Positions 6,452-13,150 of a stretch of 19,558 bases of DNA are shown piece by piece. Numbering within the stretch: the first letter of the stretch is position 1; the number at the start of each line of letters is the position of its first letter. The DNA is from Alphaproteobacteria bacterium. GTDB lineage: Bacteria > Pseudomonadota > Alphaproteobacteria > GCA-2731375. The notes beneath the pieces are model-generated. The model ran no database searches, was not told the origin of the DNA, and saw only the letters and a program-made list of their open reading frames with translations. The position numbers were made by a program, and so were the translations under genes. The stretch is from contig JASLMY010000074.1 of the NCBI GenBank assembly GCA_030746295.1, positions 1 to 19,558 on the forward strand, in the 5' to 3' direction.

Positions 6452-6524
6452 CGCCGCAATCTGCCACAGCCTCGGGGCCGGACCAATGCCGCGGGCGACG
6501 GCTGGCGCCGAAACGCCGTTGGGC

Positions 6525-6530
6525 TATAGT
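6525..6530 (+). promoter_or_regulatory. Candidate -10 box giving a leaderless start for the amidohydrolase gene
   Basis: TATAGT lies 7 bases before the ATG at 6538, and CTGGCG at 6502-6507 is a poor -35 at 17-base spacing. A transcript from this box would begin at or next to the start codon. No ribosome binding site precedes the ATG (CCCGGGC), consistent with a leaderless message. This is inference from spacing. Confidence 0.35.
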
Positions 6531-6537
6531 CCCGGGC

Positions 6538-7335
6538 ATGGACAAGCCCGTCGAAGACGCCGCCCCGGAGGCGCCCGACCATGCCGCCGCGGCCGCCGAC
6601 GCGGCGGCCTTCGAGGTCGTCAACCCGGCCGGCGCGGCGCCGGTTTTGGTCACCTGTGACCATGCGAGCCGCAGGGTGCCTGACGACCTCGACAACCTGG
6701 GCCTCGACGACAGCCTGCTCAGGCGCCACATCGCCTGGGACATCGGCGCCGGCGACGTCGCCCGGCGCCTTGCCGGGCTGATGGACGCGCCGGCGGTGCT
6801 GGCGGGCTATTCGCGCTTGGTCATCGACTGCAACCGCCGGCTCGGCGATCCGACCTCGATCATGGCGGAGAGCGACGGCGTCGGCGTGCCGGGCAACCGA
6901 AGCCTCGACACGGGCGCGCGCCGGCAGCGGGCGGAGCGCTTCTTCTGGCCCTATCATCGCGAGATCGAGCGCTGGCTCGGTGATTTCGAGGCCCGCGGCA
7001 TCACGCCGACCGTGGTCTCGGTGCACAGCTTTACGCCCAGCATGGAAGGCTTCGAGCGGCCCTGGCACGTCGGCTTGCTGTGGAAGCGCCATGGCGAGCT
7101 GGCCAAGCGGCTGGTGGCGGAGATGCGCCGCAATCCCGCCCTCGTGGTCGGCGACAACGAGCCCTACACGGGGCACGATTCGCGTGGCTACGGCCTGCCC
7201 GTCTATGGCGACGAGCGGGGCCTGCCGATGGCCATGTTCGAGATCCGCCAGGACCTGATCGACACCCATCACGGCGCCGAGAGCTGGGCCCATATGCTAC
7301 ATTCGGCGTTGAGCGAGGTTGGGATCGGCGCTTAG
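6538..7335 (+). CDS. N-formylglutamate amidohydrolase family protein
   Basis: The 265-residue protein has the family signature: VLVTCDHASRRVP (39-51), the IAWDIGAGDVARRLAGLM segment, YSRLVIDCNRRLGDP, the VSVHSFTPSMEG block that contributes metal-binding His, and NEPYTGHDSRGYGLPVYGDERGLPMAMFEIRQDLI near the end. The family hydrolyses N-formyl-L-glutamate or related N-acyl amino acids; this member is outside a histidine-utilisation cluster, so the substrate is uncertain. ATG at 6538 is chosen because the Ala/Asp-rich lead-in already precedes the conserved part and longer TTG/GTG starts add unrelated residues. It is the first gene of a same-strand run with the GCS2-type ligase 15 bases on and DUF1244 further down; that grouping with DUF1244 and GapR is familiar in alphaproteobacteria. 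Confidence 0.88.
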   Translation: MDKPVEDAAPEAPDHAAAAADAAAFEVVNPAGAAPVLVTCDHASRRVPDDLDNLGLDDSLLRRHIAWDIGAGDVARRLAGLMDAPAVLAGYSRLVIDCNRRLGDPTSIMAESDGVGVPGNRSLDTGARRQRAERFFWPYHREIERWLGDFEARGITPTVVSVHSFTPSMEGFERPWHVGLLWKRHGELAKRLVAEMRRNPALVVGDNEPYTGHDSRGYGLPVYGDERGLPMAMFEIRQDLIDTHHGAESWAHMLHSALSEVGIGA

Positions 7336-7350
7336 AGAGGGGAAGGCGTC

Positions 7351-8493
7351 ATGGCCGTGCCGGAGCCGAGCTTCACCGTCGGGATCGAGGAGGAATATCT
7401 CCTGGTCGACCGCGAGAGCCGCGACCTCACCAGCGACCCGCCGCCCGAGCTGATGGTGGAATGCGAGGACCGGCTGAGCGGCCGCGTCACGGCCGAGTTC
7501 ATGAAGAGCCAGATCGAGGTCGGCACCCGGGTCTGCTCGACGGTGCAGCAGGCGCGCGAGGACCTGGCCGAGCTGCGCTCGACCGTTGCCGAGGTGGCGG
7601 GCCGGTACGGCCTTGCGCCGATCGCCGCCTCGACGCATCCCTTCGCGCACTGGACGAGCCAACACCACACCGAGAAGGAGCGCTACGACGTTCTGGCCCG
7701 CGACATGCAGGCGGTGGCCAGCCGGCTCCTGATCTGCGGCATGCATGTGCACGTCGCCATCGAGGACGAGGACATGCGCATCGACCTGATGAACCAGGTC
7801 AAGTATTTCTTGCCGCATCTTCTGGCGCTCAGCACCTCTTCGCCCTTCTGGGGCGGGGTCAAGACCGGCCTGATGTCCTATCGGTTGACCGTCTTCGACG
7901 CCCTGCCGCGCACCGGGGTGCCGGAGCGGTTCGGTTCCTACGGCGAATACGAGCGCCTGGTCAGTCGCTTGGTCGAGGCCGGCCTGATCGAGGACGCCAC
8001 AAAGATCTGGTGGGACGTCCGCCCGAGCGCCCGCTTCCCGACGCTGGAAATGCGGATGACCGACGTCTGCACCTGGCTCGACGATGCGGTCGCCATCGCC
8101 GCCCTTTACGTCTGCATGATGTCGATGCTCTATCGCCTGCGCCGGCTGAACCAGCGCTGGCGGATCTATCCGGTTCTCTGCGTCGAGGAAAACCGCTGGC
8201 GGGCGCAGCGCTATGGCGTCACCCACACGCTGGTCGATTTCGGCGTCGGCGAGCAGGTGGCCTACGCCGACCTGTTGGACGAGGTGCTCGATTTCGTCAG
8301 GCCCGACGCCGAGCGCCTGGGCTGCCTGGCCGAGGTGGAGCACACCCGCGAGATCGTTCGCCGCGGCACCAGCGCCCAGCACCAGTTGCGCGTCTATGCC
8401 GAGGCGCTGGCAGCGGGGGCCGGCGAGCACGAGGCTTTTCAGGCCGTGGTCGACTGGCTGATCGCCGAGACCGCGCGGGACACGGCCGCCTGA
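7351..8493 (+). CDS. Carboxylate-amine ligase, glutamate-cysteine ligase type 2 (YbdK/GCS2) family
   Basis: The 380-residue protein begins with SFTVGIEEEYLLVDRESRDL (7-26), the defining GxEEExxLVD motif of GCS2, then QIEVGTRVCSTVQQAREDL, the PIAASTHPFAHW block, and ICGMHVHVAIED with the metal/ATP-site histidines. FPTLEMRMTDVCTWLDDAVAIAALY is the conserved C-terminal active-site region, with SAQHQLRVY at the end. YbdK has weak glutamate-cysteine ligase activity; the true substrate in most bacteria is unknown. A strong AGAGGGGAAGG site precedes the ATG. The 15-base gap after the amidohydrolase gene implies co-transcription. Confidence 0.9.
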   Translation: MAVPEPSFTVGIEEEYLLVDRESRDLTSDPPPELMVECEDRLSGRVTAEFMKSQIEVGTRVCSTVQQAREDLAELRSTVAEVAGRYGLAPIAASTHPFAHWTSQHHTEKERYDVLARDMQAVASRLLICGMHVHVAIEDEDMRIDLMNQVKYFLPHLLALSTSSPFWGGVKTGLMSYRLTVFDALPRTGVPERFGSYGEYERLVSRLVEAGLIEDATKIWWDVRPSARFPTLEMRMTDVCTWLDDAVAIAALYVCMMSMLYRLRRLNQRWRIYPVLCVEENRWRAQRYGVTHTLVDFGVGEQVAYADLLDEVLDFVRPDAERLGCLAEVEHTREIVRRGTSAQHQLRVYAEALAAGAGEHEAFQAVVDWLIAETARDTAA

Positions 8494-8574
8494 GACGCGG
8501 TGGCCGGGCGCTGTCGATTGCGCCATATTGTGGCTAAGCGACATCGACAACTGCCAGCGTTTGAGGAGGACGCC

Positions 8575-8877
8575 ATGGACGACAAGACCCGCACCGAATT
8601 GGAGGCTGCGGCCTTTCGCCGCCTGGTCTCGCATCTTCGCGAGCGCACCGACGTGCAGAACATCGACATGATGAACCTCGCCGGTTTCTGCCGTAACTGC
8701 CTTTCCAACTGGTACCAGGACGCGGCGGCGGCCGAGGGCATCGAGCTTTCCAAGGGCCAATCCCGCGAGATCGTCTATGGCATGCCCTACGAGGATTGGC
8801 GGGCCAAATATCAGAGCGAAGCTGGGCCGGAGAAGCTCGCCAAGTTCGACGAGGCGATCAAGCAACACGAGCGCTAG
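8575..8877 (+). CDS. DUF1244 family protein
   Basis: The 100-residue protein carries the DUF1244 signature VQNIDMMNLAGFCRNCLSNW (27-46), with Cys39 and Cys42 as a possible metal or redox pair, and SREIVYGMPYEDWRAKYQ near the C-terminus. The family is common in proteobacteria and has no settled function. A textbook GAGGAGG lies 6 bases before the ATG. The TAG stop (8875-8877) is part of the CTAG end of the inverted-repeat element that starts at 8874, so that element sets the exact C-terminus. It sits between the amidohydrolase/ligase pair and the GapR gene, an order seen in other alphaproteobacteria. Confidence 0.9.
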   Translation: MDDKTRTELEAAAFRRLVSHLRERTDVQNIDMMNLAGFCRNCLSNWYQDAAAAEGIELSKGQSREIVYGMPYEDWRAKYQSEAGPEKLAKFDEAIKQHER

Positions 8878-8951
8878 TGTGGTGGATTTGAAGCTCATCC
8901 TATTATTGGGGCAAGCAGCGTGAGGAGCTTCAAATCCTTAAACCACACTAG
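8874..8951. repeat. Hairpin element 1 (MITE-like), 78 bp with CTAGTGT ends
   Basis: The left arm CTAGTGTGGT plus GGATTTGAAGCTC (8874-8896) pairs with the right arm GAGCTTCAAATCC...ACCACACTAG (8925-8951); the right arm has four extra bases (TTAA). The ends are CTAG, which could be a TA or CTAG target duplication of an IS630/Tc1-like element. Its left end supplies the stop codon of the DUF1244 gene. No coding capacity. Confidence 0.6.
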
Positions 8952-8964
8952 AATCAAATAGATG

Positions 8965-9039
8965 CTAGTGTCCTACTCGAATCAGAAGTTCGTCGGGCGC
9001 TTGCCACAGACGATGCGAACCTCTGATTGGGAACACTAG
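8965..9039. repeat. Hairpin element 2 (MITE-like), 75 bp with CTAGTGT ends
   Basis: It begins CTAGTGTCC and ends GGGAACACTAG; inner arms AATCAGAAGTTCG and CGAACCTCTGATT pair with small mismatches. Ends match those of element 1 but the interior differs. It lies 13 bases after element 1, so the two form a tandem pair between the DUF1244 gene and the terminator. Confidence 0.55.
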
Positions 9040-9093
9040 GCGAGCCTGCCGGGGCCGGCTTGCGCTGCACCGGCCTGCTCGCTAAGGTCCGGG

Positions 9094-9122
9094 CCCCGCC
9101 GTCGAGGGCGGGGTCTTTTTTT
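9094..9122 (+). terminator. Rho-independent terminator
   Basis: CCCCGCC (9094-9100) pairs with GGCGGGG (9107-9113) around a six-base loop, followed by TC and seven T residues (9116-9122). It is the strongest terminator in the window and would end the amidohydrolase-ligase-DUF1244 transcript. It lies only 22 bases before the apparent start of the GapR gene, so it could instead be a leader structure of that gene. Confidence 0.8.
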
Positions 9123-9144
9123 GCGTCTAACCGAGGGGTAGGGC

Positions 9145-9390
9145 CTGGTTGAGCAGGGCGGCATCGCCGGCGAGCGGCTGCGCCAGTTCATCGAGCGCGT
9201 CGAGCGCCTGGAGGAGGAGCGCCGCGCCCTCGGCGCCGATATCCGCGAGGTCTATGCGGAGGCCAAGGCGCTCGGCTTCGACCCCAAGATCATGCGCCAG
9301 CTGGTCCGCCTCAGGCGCCTGGAGACGCAGGAGCTGCAGGAGCAAGAGGCGCTGCTGGAAACCTACAAGCACGCCCTCGGCATGGCGTGA
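9145..9390 (+). CDS. gapR: GapR/DUF2312 family DNA-binding protein, apparent CTG start
   Basis: The frame ending at TGA 9388-9390 encodes 81 residues reading GGIAGERLRQFIERVERLEEE..., IREVYAEAKALGFDPKIMRQLVRLRRLE, then QEALLETYKHALGMA. That is the GapR (DUF2312) pattern: a long coiled-coil helix and a short C-terminal part; GapR binds overtwisted DNA ahead of polymerases and is near universal in alphaproteobacteria. An in-frame TAG at 9139 bounds the gene upstream, and no ATG, GTG or TTG lies before the conserved part. CTG at 9145 is the best candidate, six bases after GAGGGG (9133-9138). The first later ATG is about 50 residues in. A pyruvate kinase gene often follows gapR in relatives, but here an oppositely oriented sulfotransferase gene does. 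Confidence 0.8.
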   Translation: MVEQGGIAGERLRQFIERVERLEEERRALGADIREVYAEAKALGFDPKIMRQLVRLRRLETQELQEQEALLETYKHALGMA

Positions 9391-9418
9391 GGAACGACCT
9401 GCCTCTCACCGCCTGGGC

Positions 9419-10264
9419 TTACCCAGCGGCCTTCGCGCCAGCCGTCGGCCGCCAATCGGCATAGTCATAGCCCATGGGCCAGCGCAGGTTGTCGGCGACG
9501 ATGGCCTGGAAACGGGCCTTGTCCGCCTCGGTGTACCAGAGGAGGGGGTCGCGTTGGTCCCGACGGACATGCTTGCGGCGGCCGCCTTCCAGCGCGGGAT
9601 TGATTCGCGCCGCCATCTTCGCCTTGCTCGATTCGGCGATGCCGTGCGCCAGGTCCGCGTCGCCGAGCGGCAGGGCGAGGAAATCGCGGATCCGGGCAAG
9701 CTCGATCGCGCTCTGCTGCTGCAGGTCCTCGTAGCGCACCAGCAGGGTTCGGGCCGGGTAGCGCCGGACCATCGGCCCCCAGCGGTTGCAGAAGCGAATG
9801 TGCCACCAGATGTCCGCCCAGTGCCGCCCGCCGGCGACGTCGCCCTCCAGGAACGTGGGGAAGTCGACGCCGTAGTCCTCGCGCCACTTCTCGTAGTGCG
9901 AGACCAAGGCGGCGCGGATGTCGCGCACCAAGACGACATAGGGCGGGAAGCGAATCAGGGCGCGGACCGGTCGTGCCTGCACCAAGGGGTGGGCGATGGT
10001 ATGCGTGCTGGCCAGCCTGGGGGTCTCGGGATAGCGCCTTTCGTGCCTGGGGTGGCCGATGAAATCGTTGCTGTCGGCGTTGTTGGTATAGGCCGGCGGC
10101 GGCCGTTCGAAATGGTGCGCGATTGCCTGACTCAGCATCGATTTGAGCCATTTGGTGCCCGAGTTCTGACCGCTGACGATAAAGCCCTCGACGTCGCGGT
10201 ATTTGAAGAGCGCAAAGTTGCCGATGTCGCGGCGCCAGGCATGGAAGGCGAATCGGCGGTTCAT
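9419..10264 (-). CDS. Sulfotransferase-domain protein
   Basis: From ATG at 10264 the protein is 281 residues. GFIVSGQNSGTKWLKSMLSQ (27-46) fits the 5'-phosphosulfate-binding loop of PAPS sulfotransferases (usual form PKSGTTW), and VVLVRDIRAALVSHYEKW (110-127) fits the 3'-phosphate-binding RDPRDxxxSxY motif. YPARTLLVRYEDLQQ matches the following strand and helix. The C-terminal RKHVRRDQRDPLLWYTEADKARF region stands where the family has its RKGxxGDW segment. It would transfer sulfate from PAPS to a hydroxyl, perhaps on a glycan or lipid; the acceptor is unknown. An upstream in-frame extension to 10438 is Arg-rich and looks non-coding, so I took the later start. No signal peptide or membrane helix is evident. 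Confidence 0.75.
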   Translation of the reverse strand: MNRRFAFHAWRRDIGNFALFKYRDVEGFIVSGQNSGTKWLKSMLSQAIAHHFERPPPAYTNNADSNDFIGHPRHERRYPETPRLASTHTIAHPLVQARPVRALIRFPPYVVLVRDIRAALVSHYEKWREDYGVDFPTFLEGDVAGGRHWADIWWHIRFCNRWGPMVRRYPARTLLVRYEDLQQQSAIELARIRDFLALPLGDADLAHGIAESSKAKMAARINPALEGGRRKHVRRDQRDPLLWYTEADKARFQAIVADNLRWPMGYDYADWRPTAGAKAAG

Positions 10265-10537
10265 CTTTCGTCGCCACGAAGCCCTGTGCCGACGGCACGT
10301 AACGCCGGGCGCCGATGCACGGACAGCCTCGCAACCTCGGCCCTCGCAAGGCACGAGACGGATATCCCAGTCGGCTGTGCGCCTCGCTCGGCGTGTAGAT
10401 GGGCGCCGACGGTCAGTGTCGCCGGGGCACGCATCCATTGCGCCTCGTCGGCACCGACGGCGACCGCAAGACAGGGCCTCGACAGGAATACGGGCGGTCG
10501 GGGATGTGGGCCAAGAACGTCGGCGCCGCGGACTGAG

Positions 10538-10825
10538 CTAGGTTTCCACCGAACGGGGCTCGAAGACCACGTTCTCGGCCTCGGCGGCCGGTTTCTCCGC
10601 GGCGGTGACGATGTACTGCTTGTTGATGATGCGCATCGGCTGCCGTTCGGTCGGTGCGTTCAAGCGGACGATGATGAAATCGCCGGGCCCTTGGAGAAGG
10701 TCGTAAAAGCGCTGTCCGACGCTCAAGAACACGCAACAGTCCAACAATGTGGGCTCGCCGAGGACCTTGAGGGATACCGCCACTTGTCGCTTGCGCTCAT
10801 ACTGATCGTGTTGCTTTTCGTACAT
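10538..10825 (-). CDS. Small protein of unknown function (possible DUF6812-like)
   Basis: From ATG at 10825 the protein has 95 residues: a charged N-terminus (YEKQHDQYERKRQ), then VAVSLKVLGEPTLLDCCVFLSVGQRFYDLLQGPGDFIIVRL and MRIINKQYIVTAAE, with an acidic tail. The pattern of a strand, then FLSxxQRxxDLL, then a strand and INKxYI resembles small proteins grouped as DUF6812, but I am not certain. GAGGG and AAAGG precede the ATG, which is why I prefer it to the longer start at 10906. It is on the same strand as the sulfotransferase gene and upstream of it by 273 bases in which I see no gene. Confidence 0.6.
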   Translation of the reverse strand: MYEKQHDQYERKRQVAVSLKVLGEPTLLDCCVFLSVGQRFYDLLQGPGDFIIVRLNAPTERQPMRIINKQYIVTAAEKPAAEAENVVFEPRSVET

Positions 10826-10895
10826 TGCCTTTACCCTCTTACCCGGTCGCCGACCTACTTCTCCCTCATGGCCACTCTGTTGAGCGGGGACCATA

Positions 10896-10930
10896 CATCG
10901 ATTCAACCTCCCAAGGAAATGGAATCGATG
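10896..10930. promoter_or_regulatory. Perfect 9-bp inverted repeat upstream of the small minus-strand gene
   Basis: CATCGATTC (10896-10904) and GAATCGATG (10922-10930) are exact reverse complements separated by 17 bases. The centre is about 88 bases upstream of the start at 10825. The spacing of roughly two and a half helical turns between arm centres could suit a dimeric regulator; no T-run follows, so it is not a terminator. Function is inferred only from position. Confidence 0.4.
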
Positions 10931-11077
10931 CGCTCTCGAGATGTCGAGGCCAGGGCGTCACGTCATGAGGTTTGGAGAAATTGTCTCAATAAATCAACTT
11001 GTTGAGTTTCAATTGCGAACCTTGATCGTTCTTGGTTGGGGTAGTCGAAGCAAGTAACTATTTCTTGGAACTCGTGT

Positions 11078-11094
11078 GACGGTCGCGAACCGTC
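11078..11094. promoter_or_regulatory. Palindrome GACGGT-N5-ACCGTC upstream of hpnP
   Basis: The arms GACGGT and ACCGTC are exact reverse complements around CGCGA, about 300 bases before the hpnP start. It is a plausible operator but could be chance in GC-rich DNA. Confidence 0.25.
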
Positions 11095-11391
11095 GGTCAA
11101 CGGGGCTTGGCCACCGGTAGCCGATCGAGCCGTCTGGCCGTCCGATGGGCAGCCACGCCCGGGCCGGCTGGCTTGCCTCGGCGACCGAGCGGACGAACAG
11201 TGGGTCGAGTGTGGTTGGATAATCGTCTAAACTTCCCGGGCCCATGCGCCAGGGGGGCCATTGGCAGTAGAGCGGACGACGCCAGCCGAGTGTCCACGGC
11301 TTTCGGCACCGGCGCTGCAATCTCTTGCTCGGTGCGCCGCGTTACGATCGGGGGGGTAGCGTCGCCCGGTGATGACGGGAGGTCGAGGACG

Positions 11392-13056
11392 GTGAGCGTA
11401 GCAGGGGGATCGACCGGGCCGCAGCGCGACGGCCGCACGACCTATGAGGTGCAGAGCCGGCGGCGTATCCTCTGCGTCTTTCCCGTCTACGCGCGCTCAT
11501 TCGGCACTTTTCAATATGCCTATCGGCTGTTTCCGGAGGTGCACGCCTTCATGCCGCCGCAGGGCCTGTTGCTGATCGCCGCCTACCTGCCGCCGCAGTG
11601 GGAGGTCCGCTTCGTCGACGAGAACGAGCGGCCGGTGACCGATGACGACCTCGATTGGGCCGACGCCGTCTTCATCAGCGGCATGCATCTGCAGCGCCAG
11701 GCCATCGACAGGCTGAACGCGCGGGCGCAGCGGCACGGCAAGTTGACCGTGCTGGGCGGCCCGTCGGTGTCGGCGAGCCCCGACTACTATCCGCAAGTCG
11801 ACATCTTGCATCTGGGCGAGCTCGGCGAGGCGACCGACGCGGTGATCGCTCGCATCGACGAGAGCACCGCCCGTCCCGATGGGCAATTGGTCTTCGCCGC
11901 CGGGCCCCGGCTGCCGCTCGCCGAGTTCCCGATCCCGGCCTACGAGCAGATCTACGTCGCCAACTACTTCCTCGGCTCGATCCAGTTCTCTTCGGGTTGC
12001 CCGTTTCGCTGCGAGTTCTGCGACATCCCCGAGCTCTATGGCCGCAACCCGCGCCTCAAGGAGCCGGCGCAGATCTGCCGCGAGCTCGACGCCATCGTCG
12101 CCAACGGCAGCCGCGGCGGCGTCTATTTCGTCGACGACAACTTCGTCGCCAACAAGAAGTCGGCGCATGCGCTCCTGCCGCACCTGATTCGCTGGCAGGA
12201 GGCCAACGGCTTCCCGCTTCGCTTCGCCTGCGAGGCGACGCTCAACATGGCGGAGATGCCGGAGCTTCTGGCGATGATGCGCGAGGCGCAGTTCATGACC
12301 GTCTTCATGGGCATCGAGACGCCCGAGGAGGCGGCGCTGGCGGCGATGGAGAAGAAGCAGAACCTTCGCAAGCCGATCCTGGGCGCGATCGAGGAACTCA
12401 ACCGGCACGGGCTCGAGGTCGTCTCCGGCATCATCCTCGGGCTTGATACCGATACGCCCGCGACCGGTGGGAACATCCTGCGTTTCATCGAGGCCTCGCA
12501 GGTGCCGCTGCTGACGATCAACCTGCTCTACGCGCTGCCGAAGACACCGCTCTACGACAGGCTGGAACGGGCCGGTCGCTTACTGCCCGACCAGATCGCC
12601 GCGGAGCGTCTTTCCAACATCGAGTTTCTGATGCCCTATGACGATGTGGTGCGGATGTGGTTCGACACGGTCACAACCGCCTACGAGCCGGCCAATCTCT
12701 TCCGGCGTTTTCGGTACCAGACCGAACATACTTTCCCCAATCGCAAGATCCGCCAGCCCGAGGCCTCCTGGTCGATGGTCCGCTATGGCCTTTCCGTCAT
12801 GGGCCGTGTGCTCTGGCACTGTGGCATCACGGCCAACTGGCGCCGCCAGTTCTGGGAGCTCTGCTGGCCGCTGGTGTTGCAGGGCCGCATCGATGAGGTA
12901 ATTCACATCGGCGTCGTGACCTATCACCTTCTCAACTTCACGCGCGATATCCGCGAGGGCCGCTGGGAGGCCGCGTTCTACGCCAGCTCGGATGGTGCCG
13001 CGGCAGCTCCCGGCGCTATGGCAAGTCCCCATCCGGTCGGGATCGGCGATGGCTGA
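11392..13056 (+). CDS. hpnP: Hopanoid C-2 methylase (B12-binding radical SAM)
   Basis: The 554-residue protein, from GTG at 11392, fits HpnP along its length. Residues 24-160 are a cobalamin-binding Rossmann part (RRILCVFPVYARSFGTF, HAFMPPQGLLLIAAYLP, FVDENERP, FISGMHLQRQAI, LGGPSVSASPDYYP, HLGELGEATD). The radical SAM core follows, with FSSGCPFRCEFCDIPELYGR holding Cys203, Cys207 and Cys210, then YFVDDNFVANKK, CEATLNMA, GIETPEE and VVSGIILGLDTDTPATG. A C-terminal DUF4070-type region ends the protein. HpnP adds a methyl group at C-2 of the hopanoid A ring using SAM and cobalamin, altering membrane lipids. GGGAGG and GAGG lie before the GTG; the frame is open further upstream but unlike any protein. 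No other hopanoid genes are seen nearby. Confidence 0.85.
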   Translation: MSVAGGSTGPQRDGRTTYEVQSRRRILCVFPVYARSFGTFQYAYRLFPEVHAFMPPQGLLLIAAYLPPQWEVRFVDENERPVTDDDLDWADAVFISGMHLQRQAIDRLNARAQRHGKLTVLGGPSVSASPDYYPQVDILHLGELGEATDAVIARIDESTARPDGQLVFAAGPRLPLAEFPIPAYEQIYVANYFLGSIQFSSGCPFRCEFCDIPELYGRNPRLKEPAQICRELDAIVANGSRGGVYFVDDNFVANKKSAHALLPHLIRWQEANGFPLRFACEATLNMAEMPELLAMMREAQFMTVFMGIETPEEAALAAMEKKQNLRKPILGAIEELNRHGLEVVSGIILGLDTDTPATGGNILRFIEASQVPLLTINLLYALPKTPLYDRLERAGRLLPDQIAAERLSNIEFLMPYDDVVRMWFDTVTTAYEPANLFRRFRYQTEHTFPNRKIRQPEASWSMVRYGLSVMGRVLWHCGITANWRRQFWELCWPLVLQGRIDEVIHIGVVTYHLLNFTRDIREGRWEAAFYASSDGAAAAPGAMASPHPVGIGDG

Positions 13057-13150
13057 TTCGAACTGCGATCAGAGTAGCTAGGCAGCGGCGATTGGAGTAT
13101 TCGAACGGTGAGCTCATTCTTTCGAGGCTCTGGGTGAGGGATGAATTGAG

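Larger units (their letters stand above)
10826..11391. other. 566-base divergent intergenic region, partly AT-rich
   Basis: The region separates the small minus-strand gene from hpnP. About 10960-11075 is clearly richer in A and T than its surroundings. It holds two inverted repeats (10896-10930 and 11078-11094) but no frame I would call a gene; the open frame that runs back from hpnP to 11107 lacks any recognisable protein features. It probably carries promoters for both flanking genes. I found no convincing general-stress (EcfG, GGAAC-N16/17-CGTT) promoter. Confidence 0.5.

Noticed and set aside
8512..8549. 7-bp inverted repeat TGTCGAT/ATCGACA before the DUF1244 gene
   Set aside because: Short arms with a 24-base spacer are easily explained by chance in this composition.
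9149..11005. 618-codon plus-strand open frame
   Set aside because: It overlaps the gapR frame out of phase and runs antisense across the sulfotransferase and small gene; no protein family features are seen.
11067..11094. EcfG-type general stress promoter for hpnP (GGAAC at 11067)
   Set aside because: The only nearby partner is CGTC at 19 bases rather than CGTT at 16-17, so it does not fit.
13060..13132. Direct repeat ATTCGAAC between hpnP and the dehydrogenase gene
   Set aside because: Two 8-base copies alone are weak and no associated element was seen.
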